This document shows positions 36,829-45,427 of a stretch of DNA of 64,000 nt, in pieces. The position numbers and the translations under genes were made by a program. The stretch is from Kumtagia sp963839725 (lineage in GTDB: Bacteria; Pseudomonadota; Alphaproteobacteria; Rhizobiales; Rhizobiaceae), in NCBI GenBank assembly GCA_963839725.1, contig CAWIWT010000038.1, forward strand, positions 40,462-104,461, in the 5' to 3' direction. How positions within the stretch are numbered: position 1 is the first letter of the stretch; every line of letters starts with the position of its first letter. The notes below the pieces were generated by a model. That model saw only the letters and a program-made list of their open reading frames with translations, was not told the DNA's origin and made no database searches.

Positions 36829-39243
36829 TCAGTGGGCAAGTCCTTTGCCGGCCTCGTCGGTACCGTCGGATGCCGCCGGAACGGCGTCCACAGGCTCCGA
36901 CCATTCGATCGGTTCGGGCATGCGAACGAGCGCTTGCCGAAGCACTTCACCGACCCGGCTGACCGGAATGATCTCCATCCCGCTCTTCACGTTGTCCGGG
37001 ATTTCGGCCAGGTCCTTGGCGTTCTCTTCCGGGATCAGCACCTTCTTGATGCCGCCGCGAAGTGCAGCGAGCAGCTTCTCCTTAAGGCCACCGATCGGCA
37101 GAACCCTGCCGCGCAGCGTGATCTCGCCGGTCATCGCCACATCCGCCTTGACCGGAATACCGGTCAACACCGAGACGATCGCCGTCGCCATCGCAACGCC
37201 GGCGGACGGACCGTCCTTGGGCGTAGCGCCTTCAGGCACGTGCACGTGGATGTCGCGCTTGTCGAACAAAGGCGGCTCCACACCGAAATCGAGCGCCCGT
37301 GAGCGGACATAGGATGCCGCCGCCGAGATCGACTCCTTCATCACGTCCTTCAGGTTGCCGGTGACGGTCATGCGACCCTTGCCGGGCATCTGAACACCTT
37401 CGATGGTCAGCAGCTCGCCGCCAACCTCGGTCCAGGCAAGGCCCGTGACCACGCCGACCTGATCGTCCAATTCGGCCATGCCAAAGCGGAAGCGCGGTAC
37501 GCCGAGATAGTCCTCGAGGTTCTTCAGCGTGATCTTGACCGACTTCTTCTTGGTTTTGATGATTTCGGTCACTGCCTTGCGGCCGAGCTTCATCAATTCG
37601 CGCTCCAGGCTGCGCACGCCGGCTTCTCGGGTGTACGTCTGGATGATGCCACGGATCGCGTCGTCGCCGACGGAGAACTCCTTGGGCTGCAGCGCGTGGT
37701 CGCGCATCACCTTTGCCATAAGGTGCCGCTTGGCGATTTCGACCTTCTCGTCCTCGGTATAACCGGCAATGCGGATGATCTCCATGCGGTCCATCAGCGG
37801 CGCAGGGATGTTCAGCGTATTGGCCGTCGTCACGAACATCACGCTCGACAGGTCATACTCGACCTCAAGATAGTGGTCCATGAACGTTGAGTTCTGTTCC
37901 GGATCGAGAACCTCGAGCAGGGCCGATGACGGATCGCCACGGAAGTCCTGCCCCATCTTGTCGATCTCGTCGAACAGGAAGAGCGGATTGGACTTCTTGG
38001 CTTTCTTCATCGACTGGATGACCTTGCCGGGCATCGACCCGATGTAGGTGCGGCGGTGACCGCGGATCTCGGCCTCGTCACGCACGCCACCCAGCGCCAT
38101 GCGCACGAACTCGCGGCCGGTCGCCCTGGCGATCGACTTGCCGAGCGAGGTCTTGCCGACACCGGGAGGGCCGACGAGGCACAGGATCGGGCCTTTCAGC
38201 TTCTTTTGGCGGCTCTGCACGGCGAGGTACTCGACGATGCGGTCCTTGACCTTGTCGAGGCCGAAGTGATCGGCATCAAGCACTTCCTGCGCATAGCTCA
38301 GGTCCTGCTTGACCTTGGAGTTCCTGCTCCACGGTATCGACAGAAGCCAGTCGAGGTAGTTGCGAACCACCGTGGACTCAGCCGACATCGGCGACATCGA
38401 GCGCAGCTTCTTCAGTTCGGCCTCCGCCTTTTCGCGGGCCTCCTTGGAGAGCTTGGTCTTCTTGATGCGCGCTTCGATCTCGGCGGCCTCGTCGCGGCCG
38501 TCTTCGCCCTCGCCGAGTTCCTTCTGGATCGCCTTCATCTGCTCGTTGAGGTAGTACTCGCGCTGCGTCTTCTCCATCTGGCGCTTGACGCGCGAGCGAA
38601 TACGCTTCTCCACCTGGAGCACGGAGATTTCGGCTTCCATGAAGCCCATTGCCTTCTCAAGCCGCGACTTCACGGAAAGAGTGGCAAGCATCTCCTGCTT
38701 TTCTGGGATCTTGATGGCGAGGTGCGAGGCGACGGTGTCGGCTAGCTTGGAGAAATCGTCGATCTGGCTGGCAGCGCCGACCACCTCGGGCGAAATCTTC
38801 TTGTTGAGCTTCACATAGTTCTCGAAATCGGCGACGACGGAGCGCGCCAGCGCCTCGACCTCAACCTCTTCCTCTTCCGGCTCGGCAAGAACGGATGCCT
38901 TCGCCTCGTGGAAATCTGCCCGCTCACTGAAACCTTCTATCTTGGCGCGCGCGGTACCTTCGACCAGGACCTTCACGGTGCCGTCTGGAAGCTTGAGCAG
39001 CTGCAGTACATTGGCGAGCGTGCCGACATCGTAGATGGCGTCCGCTTCCGGATCGTCATCGGCGGCATTCATCTGGGTGGCGAGCAGGATCTGCTTCTCC
39101 GCACCCATCACCTCTTCTAGCGCCTTGATCGACTTTTCGCGCCCTACGAAGAGCGGCACGATCATGTGCGGAAACACCACTATGTCGCGCAGTGGGAGGA
39201 CTGCGTAGACGCCATTGCCGGGTGTGCGGGGTAGTTTGGCCAT
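36829..39243 (-). CDS. lon: ATP-dependent protease La (Lon)
   Basis: An 804-residue homohexameric AAA+ serine protease degrading misfolded and regulatory proteins in the cytoplasm. The N-terminal substrate-binding domain starts YAVLPLRDIVVFPHMIVPLF, in part. Walker A is GPPGVGKTSLGKS, Walker B LFLFDEIDKMG, and the catalytic Ser-Lys dyad lies in KDGPSAGVAMA and GGLKEKLLAALRGG. The ATG at 39243 gives the usual rhizobial N-terminus; nine extra codons upstream are ignored. Intact over its entire length, in contrast to many neighbours. Lon is the usual protease for antitoxins and, in rhizobia, affects exopolysaccharide. Confidence 0.98.
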   Translation of the reverse strand: MAKLPRTPGNGVYAVLPLRDIVVFPHMIVPLFVGREKSIKALEEVMGAEKQILLATQMNAADDDPEADAIYDVGTLANVLQLLKLPDGTVKVLVEGTARAKIEGFSERADFHEAKASVLAEPEEEEVEVEALARSVVADFENYVKLNKKISPEVVGAASQIDDFSKLADTVASHLAIKIPEKQEMLATLSVKSRLEKAMGFMEAEISVLQVEKRIRSRVKRQMEKTQREYYLNEQMKAIQKELGEGEDGRDEAAEIEARIKKTKLSKEAREKAEAELKKLRSMSPMSAESTVVRNYLDWLLSIPWSRNSKVKQDLSYAQEVLDADHFGLDKVKDRIVEYLAVQSRQKKLKGPILCLVGPPGVGKTSLGKSIARATGREFVRMALGGVRDEAEIRGHRRTYIGSMPGKVIQSMKKAKKSNPLFLFDEIDKMGQDFRGDPSSALLEVLDPEQNSTFMDHYLEVEYDLSSVMFVTTANTLNIPAPLMDRMEIIRIAGYTEDEKVEIAKRHLMAKVMRDHALQPKEFSVGDDAIRGIIQTYTREAGVRSLERELMKLGRKAVTEIIKTKKKSVKITLKNLEDYLGVPRFRFGMAELDDQVGVVTGLAWTEVGGELLTIEGVQMPGKGRMTVTGNLKDVMKESISAAASYVRSRALDFGVEPPLFDKRDIHVHVPEGATPKDGPSAGVAMATAIVSVLTGIPVKADVAMTGEITLRGRVLPIGGLKEKLLAALRGGIKKVLIPEENAKDLAEIPDNVKSGMEIIPVSRVGEVLRQALVRMPEPIEWSEPVDAVPAASDGTDEAGKGLAH

Positions 39244-39716
39244 TTTAGTACCTTTCTTCCGCGGCCGCATAGGCCAACCGCGAATCTCATTCTAGCGGGC
39301 GCAAGCCATTCCGCCTATTGCCGAAAGGTCCGGCTTGATGAGCACGGAAGGAAGCCCCTGACTATCGAGTGTTAGTTGGCGCTGCGCCGGCGAAAGATCA
39401 AGAGCACATACGGGTACGTCAACCGCACAATACCGCAAGGGTGCATTGAGGAAAGCAGGTGTCTTCCAATGCGCCCGAGCAATTCGTGTCTGTTGAGACA
39501 GGGTGACCTATGCCGCTGCGCGCCAAAGCCGCGCAGTCTCAGAACTGAGCGGTAAGCAGCATCGCTTACCTTGCGGTCGAAGGAAGTTGCCGAAACTGTC
39601 GCGCGGGAATGACTTCGGCATGACCATCGGAGTATGAACTCGCCCGGCGGATTGACCGCACCGTCGAGTTCGTGGATCGTCGCCGTACATCTTAGCGCGC
39701 ACAGAGGTTTGGTAGG
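39244..39716. other. Intergenic region between lon and the DUF1513 gene
   Basis: Divergent promoter region of about 470 bases. No gene, repeat or clear heat-shock promoter could be recognised. clpX, which commonly precedes lon, is not here. Confidence 0.5.
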
Positions 39717-41018
39717 ATGTCGATAAGTCGACGCAGCGTTCTGACAGGCAGTGCACTGCTGGCGGTGGGCGCGACGGCGAAACCGAATGCTGCGCAGGCG
39801 GCGCCGGCCAAGCCATCCAAGGCGCTGAAGGCGTCGGCGGTCTTCGTGCCGGGCTACATGCCGGAAGTCGCCTACGCCAATGGAAAGCCGGTCGATCAGA
39901 ATCGACGTTTCAATCGCGCCATCCGCAAATCCGACGACATCAAGCGCATGATCACACGCGTTGGTATGGACGGCTCCGTCCGCCAGACGCTGCTTCCCGT
40001 CAACGCCCACGATATCGAAGTCGCACCGGACCGCTCAATTGGCGTGCTGTGCGGTTTCGAGGGTGCGGAACATTGCTCGTTCGATCCCGATACGCTGGAG
40101 ATGGCGGCCATCGCCCCTTCGTTCCGCGATGGCTGGCGTGGCGGTGGACATGCCGTCTATCTCGACGGTGGCAAGACGGTCATCATCTCCGAGCGCTCGC
40201 CAAAGCAGCCGGCCAAGGGCGGACTGCAGCACCTCTATGGCCGCCTGACCATGCGTGACCCAGAAACGCTCAAGATCCGCGACAGCTATTCGACCCATGG
40301 CGTCGATCCGCACGACATCAGGCTGATCGACAACGGAAAATATATTGTCGCCGCGAATTACGGTTCGATTGTCTCGCCGAAGACCGGAGAACACACGGTG
40401 CCGCGCACGGTGGTCGAGGCGTCGATCACGGTGATCGAGGTTTCGAGCGGCAAGCTGGTCGACAAGAAAAAGACGGGGGCGGGGCGCATCGAATTGCGGC
40501 ATCTGGCGGCAGGCGGCCTCGATCGTATTTTCGCGATCCAGTCGGCCTATGGCAGCGACCGCGAGGACGCGTCGCAGCGCAGCGAGGACAGTCTTGCCTA
40601 CGAGGCTGATCTTACGAGCGAGCCGGGCTTGAATTACATCAGCGCGGCGACACTGAAATACGATGCCCGCACCAGGAAGCTGACGAAGATGGGCGACCGC
40701 AAGGCCAACAAACACATGCAGCACGGCTTGTCGATCCGCTACGACGATCGCCACGATCAGGTGCTTGCCAGCTATCCGAGCGCCCACCAGCTGATGATCT
40801 TCGACGGTGGGACCGGCGGCATCGTCCAGCGCATCGACACCCGCAAGATAGGCATGCGCTATCCCTGCGGCATCACGCTGCTCCCCGATGGCGAGCATTA
40901 CGCCGTAACCGGCCACTGGGAAAATTTGTTCGTGTTCGAACGCGGCTCACACCGGCTGGTGCGCGACCTCTGCCTCTATCCAGTATTCTTCGGCCACAGC
41001 CATATTACGTCGGCTTGA
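39717..41018 (+). CDS. DUF1513 protein with Tat-type signal
   Basis: A 433-residue exported protein. The N-terminus SISRRSVLTGSALLAVGATA has a twin-arginine motif and a hydrophobic core, so it is probably folded before export. The body is a beta-propeller-like DUF1513 protein, with repeated patterns such as HDIEVAPDRSIGVLC, HAVYLDGGKTVIIS, VDPHDIRLIDNGKYIVAANYG and MRYPCGITLLPDGEHYAVTG. Other DUF1513 members neighbour periplasmic iron-uptake genes, but no such genes are here. The function is unknown. Confidence 0.85.
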   Translation: MSISRRSVLTGSALLAVGATAKPNAAQAAPAKPSKALKASAVFVPGYMPEVAYANGKPVDQNRRFNRAIRKSDDIKRMITRVGMDGSVRQTLLPVNAHDIEVAPDRSIGVLCGFEGAEHCSFDPDTLEMAAIAPSFRDGWRGGGHAVYLDGGKTVIISERSPKQPAKGGLQHLYGRLTMRDPETLKIRDSYSTHGVDPHDIRLIDNGKYIVAANYGSIVSPKTGEHTVPRTVVEASITVIEVSSGKLVDKKKTGAGRIELRHLAAGGLDRIFAIQSAYGSDREDASQRSEDSLAYEADLTSEPGLNYISAATLKYDARTRKLTKMGDRKANKHMQHGLSIRYDDRHDQVLASYPSAHQLMIFDGGTGGIVQRIDTRKIGMRYPCGITLLPDGEHYAVTGHWENLFVFERGSHRLVRDLCLYPVFFGHSHITSA

Positions 41019-41027
41019 ATCCGCGTT

Positions 41028-41173
41028 ACCCTCCCCCTTGTGGGGAGGTCGATCCGCGTAGCGGATCGAGGTGGGGGTCAAGAGCTCTGCAGTATCGACC
41101 GGGAGGGCCGCGACTTAATGGTCTCCACCCCCACCCCGCGCCTGCGGCGCGACCCTCCCCACAAGGGGCGGGT
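41028..41173. repeat. Palindromic intergenic repeat, family C
   Basis: CCCTCCCCCTTGTGGGGAGG at the left is mirrored by CCTCCCCACAAGGGGCGGGT at the right, with nested palindromes (CGATCCGCGTAGCGGATCG and CGCGCCTGCGGCGCG) inside. It may serve as a bidirectional terminator between the convergent DUF1513 and xthA genes. Confidence 0.85.
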
Positions 41174-41181
41174 AAGGCCAG

Positions 41182-41964
41182 CTAAGCCGCCAGTTCGATC
41201 GCCACCGGCACGTGGTCGGAAGGCTTTTCCCACGACCGCACATGCTTCTCGACCGAGGCGGATGCAAGCAGGTTGGCGGCTTCCGGCGACAGCAACTGGA
41301 AGTCGATGCGGATGCCATTGTTCTTTTGCCACGCACCTGCCTGATAATCCCAGAATGTGAAGACGTCGTTGGAATCTGTGACGGCGCGGGTGGCGTCGAT
41401 GAAGCCAAGATTGACCAGCCGGCGCAGCGCTTGACGGCTTTCGGGTTGGAACAGCGCATCGTTCACCCAGTTTTCGGGAAATCTGGCGTCGCCCGGCTCT
41501 GGAATGACGTTGTAGTCGCCGGCCAGCACCAGTGGCTCTTCGAGCGCCAGCCGTTCCGCTGCCCATTTCTCGAAACGGTTCATCCAACCCAGCTTGTAGG
41601 TGAATTTATCCGTGCCGATCGGATTGCCGTTGGGCAGATAGAGCGAAACGACACGCAGTGCGCCCCTGTTCGTTGAGAAAACGCCTTCGATGAAACGCGC
41701 CTGCTCATCGGCGTCATCACCGGGCAGGCCGCGATTGACCTCGTCGAATCGCAGCTTCGACAGCAGCGCGACGCCGTTGAAGCCTTTTTGACCGTGCGTC
41801 TCGACGTGGTAGCCCAACGCTTCGACCTCGAAGCGTGGAAACTGATCGTCGACGGTTTTGATTTCCTGCAGGCAGGCAATGTCGGGATTGCTTTCCTTCA
41901 ACCAGGAAAGCAGGTTCTCGATCCGCGCCCGCACGCCATTGATGTTCCATGTCGCGATCTTCAT
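41182..41964 (-). CDS. xthA: Exodeoxyribonuclease III
   Basis: A 260-residue AP endonuclease/3'-5' exonuclease of base-excision repair. The catalytic motifs are in order: IATWNINGVRARIENL, CLQEIKTVD with the metal-binding glutamate, LYLPNGNP, VLAGDYNVIPEPGD, RIDFQLLS and the terminal SDHVPVAIEL. It is intact from the ATG at 41964. Oddly, there is no ribosome binding site before that ATG, and the frame is open through the ATG into an upstream PIN-toxin fragment, so translation may depend on, or be fused with, that fragment. Confidence 0.95.
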   Translation of the reverse strand: MKIATWNINGVRARIENLLSWLKESNPDIACLQEIKTVDDQFPRFEVEALGYHVETHGQKGFNGVALLSKLRFDEVNRGLPGDDADEQARFIEGVFSTNRGALRVVSLYLPNGNPIGTDKFTYKLGWMNRFEKWAAERLALEEPLVLAGDYNVIPEPGDARFPENWVNDALFQPESRQALRRLVNLGFIDATRAVTDSNDVFTFWDYQAGAWQKNNGIRIDFQLLSPEAANLLASASVEKHVRSWEKPSDHVPVAIELAA

Positions 41965-42210
41965 GAATACGCGAGAATCCATCGGAAGAAAGCTGAACGA
42001 GTTGAGGATGTCATTCAGCCACAATTCGAGTTCCTGTGCTCTGATCGGGTTTTGTCGGCGGATGATCTCAATGCCTGTTTGAATTTCTCCCGCCGAAACC
42101 GCTGAAATGTGAAGCGCGGAGCTTTCGACCGATCGCAGCCAGGATAAGACACCCCCATGCGGGCGTAGCCGACGTGTTTCAGAGACGACATTCGTATCCA
42201 GAAGGAACAC
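41965..42210 (-). pseudogene. Truncated VapC-type PIN toxin, in frame with xthA
   Basis: From a GTG at 42210 the sequence reads VFLLDTNVVSETRRLRPHGG, then HISAVSAGEIQTGIE and FLPMDSRVF, the first two thirds of a VapC PIN domain with its first Asp and the Glu. The last third, carrying the remaining catalytic acids, is missing; the next codon is the xthA ATG. This looks like a deletion that joined a toxin gene to xthA. Without the C-terminal acids the nuclease should be inactive. The start overlaps the antitoxin gene by 32 bases. Confidence 0.82.
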
Positions 42211-42499
42211 CAAGCACCAATTCGAAGCTTGGTGGTTCGCGCCAGCGACCTTCGCCTCGCTTAGGCAGCTCCAAATCCGCGCGTGGTTCCTCGGCAAGCA
42301 ACAGCTCTTTCAGTGTTCGCCATGGTTTGGCACTCAGCCGCCTCCATTCGTCGATTGGTACGAGAACCGCAGTTTCGACATCGCGTCGCGTGACGATCTG
42401 AGGACCTTCACGAACGCTGGCCTCCAAAAATTCACTAAACCGAGCTTTGGCGTCCTGTACAGCCCAACTTACAGGCGGCTTCTTAGAATGACTAGTCAT
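42179..42499 (-). CDS. Phd/YefM-type antitoxin
   Basis: A 106-residue antitoxin. The N-terminal DNA-binding Phd fold is clear (WAVQDAKARFSEFLEASVREG, in part, then PQIVTRRDVETAVLVPIDEWRRL). The C-terminal toxin-wrapping tail continues past the usual LPKRGE region and overlaps the toxin gene. With the toxin truncated it has lost its normal partner but may still repress its own promoter, and thereby expression of xthA. A palindromic site covers its start codon. Confidence 0.88.
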   Translation of the reverse strand: MTSHSKKPPVSWAVQDAKARFSEFLEASVREGPQIVTRRDVETAVLVPIDEWRRLSAKPWRTLKELLLAEEPRADLELPKRGEGRWREPPSFELVLGVPSGYECRL

Positions 42500-42510
42500 T
42501 TGACTAGTCT
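42489..42510. promoter_or_regulatory. Tandem palindromic operator over the antitoxin start
   Basis: TGACTAGTCA at 42489-42498 is a perfect 10-base palindrome. It is repeated with one change (TGACTAGTCT) at 42501-42510 after two bases. The start codon of the Phd-type antitoxin lies at the inner edge of the first palindrome, as expected for an autoregulated toxin-antitoxin operator. Confidence 0.7.
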
Positions 42511-42548
42511 ACCTGTCTACCGATGCGATTTCAACGCTGATGATGGCT

Positions 42549-43160
42549 TTACGCTTGCAGATGGCCAACTACAATCCGATCCATTGGAATGTCATGGGCT
42601 TGCGGGTAGATCGTCGCAATGCGCTGTATCGAATAGCCGACGCCGATGACAAGGCGCTCTCCTAGGAGGGCGGCCAGCGTGCGATCGAAGAAGCCACCGC
42701 CATAGCCCAGCCGGTAGTTTTGCGCGTCAACACCGACCAGTGGCGCGATGATGATGTCGGGCAGGACCTCCGCCCCCTCGGCGGGGATGGGAATATTCCA
42801 AATGCCTTTCTCCAGCCGATCGCCGTGCCGGTAGTCGCGAAAGACCAAGGGCCGGGCTTTCTCGATGACAACCGGCAGCGCGATGTGGCCACCGCGATCG
42901 GTGACGGTCGCCGACCACGGCCTTAAATCTGGCTCTCCGCGGAACGGCCAATAGAGGCTGATGGACTTGCCTCTGACATCGCCGATCTCCGCGTCGAGGC
43001 CCTCCGCAATTTGTCGGGACATTGCCGTGCGTATATCGGCGGAAATGGCAAGTCTGGTCTGGATCAATCGCTCGCGCTCCGCCTTGCGCCAGTTGCGAAT
43101 GTCGGCCCAAAGCGTTGGATCGGCTGGGGAATCGTTCACCGCCTGGTTCTCATCAGGCAC
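42549..43160 (-). CDS. 5-formyltetrahydrofolate cyclo-ligase
   Basis: A 203-residue enzyme that converts 5-formyl-THF to 5,10-methenyl-THF with ATP. Signatures: RKAERERLIQTRLAIS at the N-terminus, ISLYWPFRGEPDL, and the ATP-binding NYRLGYGGGFFDRTLA followed by VGVGYS-like VIGVGYSIQ. It is intact. In many proteobacteria this gene adjoins the 6S RNA gene and zapA; neither could be recognised here. Confidence 0.93.
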   Translation of the reverse strand: MPDENQAVNDSPADPTLWADIRNWRKAERERLIQTRLAISADIRTAMSRQIAEGLDAEIGDVRGKSISLYWPFRGEPDLRPWSATVTDRGGHIALPVVIEKARPLVFRDYRHGDRLEKGIWNIPIPAEGAEVLPDIIIAPLVGVDAQNYRLGYGGGFFDRTLAALLGERLVIGVGYSIQRIATIYPQAHDIPMDRIVVGHLQA

Positions 43161-43623
43161 GGTGGGGAAGCTTCTTCCGCGCCGAATTGGTCTGTGTCCA
43201 TAAGATGTCCCCGCTCGATGCAGACGTTGGCGAGCCTATGCCTGCATTGCCCCTCCAATGCATCCGATTCGCGACATCGCTGCGCGCCATCGCGCCGGAT
43301 CATCCTTCACAGAGCGTCATCTCCTGATGCTGGACTTGGCTGGTGAACGGCGCGAAACTCGCGCTGAGGGCCGACTAGGCCGCGGACTTATGAACATGAT
43401 CGAAATGGCGCCTGAAACGGCAACGAGAGATGCAAGGAGAAGTGTTTGAAACCGGCCCGAAGGCCATGGACTTCATCGCCGACGTGACGCGGTGAAGATC
43501 GAACCGGCGAGGGAAGGCGAGGGTGGCTTCGCCAAGTACCGCATTACCCTTTGACGGCAGCGGCTCAGCGCACGGTCGGTTCGCCGAGCGTGCGCTACTG
43601 GCCGGGAGGGAGAGCCTTCCCTG
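43161..43623. other. Intergenic region with no supported gene
   Basis: About 460 bases between the folate gene and azoR. Short frames near 43440-43555 (for example EPAREGEGGFAKYRITL before a stop) look like the tail of a lost gene, but I cannot assign it. I looked for 6S RNA on the minus strand and did not find a convincing match. Confidence 0.45.
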
Positions 43624-44253
43624 CTATGCAGCTTTTGCGATGGGCTTGGCCACTAATTTCTGGATCGACGCAGTGGCCTTCGCCAATGCCTGTTTGACGG
43701 CATCCTCGCCCATTCCGACGCCTTCGATGCGGATCACTTCGACGTCGGTGATGCCGATGAAGGCAAGGACCGACTTCAGATAGGGAACGGCGAAATCCAT
43801 CACCGCCGCAGGGCCTTCGGAATAGATGCCGCCCGACGCAAGCACGATGTAGACCTTCTTGCCGCTAACGAGGCCTTTGGGTCCGGTCTCTCCATAAGAG
43901 AAGGTCTTGCCGGAGCGGGCGACGTGGTCGATCCACGACTTCAGTGTCGACGAAATGCTGAAATTGATCATGCCGGTGGACAGAATGATGTGGCTGGCCG
44001 CGAACAGCTCGTCGATAGCCTCATCGGAAACGCCAACGACCTTTGACTGGCGGGCGTCGCGCGACTCAGGCGCCGTGTAGATGCCGGAAGCATAGGCGGG
44101 CTCTATATGTGGAAGCGGGTTCTTCACGAGGTCGCGGGCGACAATGGAGCTGTCCGGCAGGGCGCTGTGCAGTTCTTCGGCGAGCTCGGTAGCAACCTTC
44201 GTGGAAAGGGAGGCTTCGCCACGTGGGCTCGAGGTGACAAGCAGAATGGACAT
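43624..44253 (-). CDS. azoR: FMN-dependent NADH-azoreductase
   Basis: A 209-residue flavodoxin-fold reductase of the AzoR family. The FMN loop is LVTSSPRGEASLS (residues 5-17), the family motif MINFSISSTLKSWIDHVARSGKTF (given in part) lies near 95-118, and the FMN-side ASGGIYSEGPAAVMDF follows. It reduces quinones and azo compounds using NADH. The ATG at 44253 is chosen by family length; the frame is open upstream but would run through the divergent regulator gene. Probably controlled by the neighbouring LysR protein. Confidence 0.93.
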   Translation of the reverse strand: MSILLVTSSPRGEASLSTKVATELAEELHSALPDSSIVARDLVKNPLPHIEPAYASGIYTAPESRDARQSKVVGVSDEAIDELFAASHIILSTGMINFSISSTLKSWIDHVARSGKTFSYGETGPKGLVSGKKVYIVLASGGIYSEGPAAVMDFAVPYLKSVLAFIGITDVEVIRIEGVGMGEDAVKQALAKATASIQKLVAKPIAKAA

Positions 44254-44379
44254 TTTTCCTGGTTCCTTCAATTGGAATCGGCCAAAAGTCCTCGGCCGCT
44301 GACCATTGAGATAGGACGCGATATCCATTAGAAAAATCAGGAAAATTTCTATCATATACATCGATATTTTGGATATGCC

Positions 44380-45297
44380 ATGCAAGCCAATCCAACACTC
44401 GATCAGTTGCTGACGTTCCTCGCCATAGCCGAGACTGGTAGTTTCTCGGCGGCTGGGAGGCGGATGAACCGGGCGCAGTCGGTGATAAGCTACACGATCG
44501 CTAATCTTGAGGCGCAGTTGGAGCTGAAGCTCTTCTCCCGCGCCGGCACGCGCGAACCGATCTTGACGGCGGCCGGCGAGGCGATGTTGCCTGACGCCCG
44601 TCGCATGATCGGCGTCCTGCAAGACATCCGTGCTCGCGCGGAGGGCCTCAATGCCGGTCTTGAGGCCGAGCTTTCCATTACAGTCGATGTGTCACTGCCG
44701 TCGCCGGCGCTCGTCGATGTGCTCAACGCCTTCGACGGAAAATTTCCGACCGTTCCCTTGGCGCTCAGCGTCGGCGCGCTTGGCATTGTGTGGGATCAGC
44801 TTCTGACAGAGCAAAGCGACGTCACCTTCGGTGGGCCACCGGTCCTGTTGAATGCGGACCTTGTGTCGATCCGTATCGGCGATGCTTCGATGACACCGGT
44901 GGCGGCGCCCGATCACCCCTTGGCGCGATATCTGGGGCGCGTCCCACTGTCGGTCGTGCGCGAGCATATTCAGCTGGTCGTCTCGGACCCGTCGAAGATG
45001 ACCAAGGGCCGCGACTTCGGCGTGTTCGCCTATCGCACCTGGCGCATGACCGACATGAACACCAAGCACCAGCTGATCCTGTCGGGCCTTGGATGGGGAG
45101 GCTTGCCGTCATGGATGATTGCGGACGATGTGGCCGCCGGCCGCCTCGTCAGGCTTGACCTCGAGCCATATCCTGTCAGGCCATACTCGCTCTATGCCTT
45201 TCACCGCGCCGACAAACCGCTCGGTCCGGCGGCGCAGTGGCTAATCGAGCGGTTCAAGCTGGAACTTGCGAACCATCTGGCTCGAACAGGGACCTGA
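44380..45297 (+). CDS. LysR-family transcriptional regulator
   Basis: A 305-residue LysR protein. The winged helix occupies residues 6-65 (LDQLLTFLAIAETGSFSAAGRR, in part, then QSVISYTIANLEAQLELKLFSR). The effector-binding domain follows, with SLPSPALVDVLNAFDGKFP. It is divergent from azoR with 126 bases between, the classical arrangement. Half-sites ATATCC (44321) and GGATAT (44371) mirror each other across the shared promoter. The likely signal is a quinone or similar compound. Confidence 0.92.
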   Translation: MQANPTLDQLLTFLAIAETGSFSAAGRRMNRAQSVISYTIANLEAQLELKLFSRAGTREPILTAAGEAMLPDARRMIGVLQDIRARAEGLNAGLEAELSITVDVSLPSPALVDVLNAFDGKFPTVPLALSVGALGIVWDQLLTEQSDVTFGGPPVLLNADLVSIRIGDASMTPVAAPDHPLARYLGRVPLSVVREHIQLVVSDPSKMTKGRDFGVFAYRTWRMTDMNTKHQLILSGLGWGGLPSWMIADDVAAGRLVRLDLEPYPVRPYSLYAFHRADKPLGPAAQWLIERFKLELANHLARTGT

Positions 45298-45427
45298 TTG
45301 CTCGCCAAATCGACTCCGACGTGGAGCAGAGATCGAAGCGGTTGGCGAAGCTGAGGGTGACTGCGTCAAGTTTCGTATTCGCTTTGACTGGATGGGCGGG
45401 CGGATCGTTCCGCCTGCATTGCTTTCG

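Noticed and set aside
38056..38745. Open frame of 229 codons on the plus strand within lon
   Set aside because: Shadow of the lon coding strand; leucine/valine-rich composition and no domain.
43161..43460. 6S RNA (ssrS) next to the 5-formyl-THF cyclo-ligase gene
   Set aside because: The location is classical, but I could not see the conserved stems around the open-promoter-like bubble; a covariance-model search would be needed.
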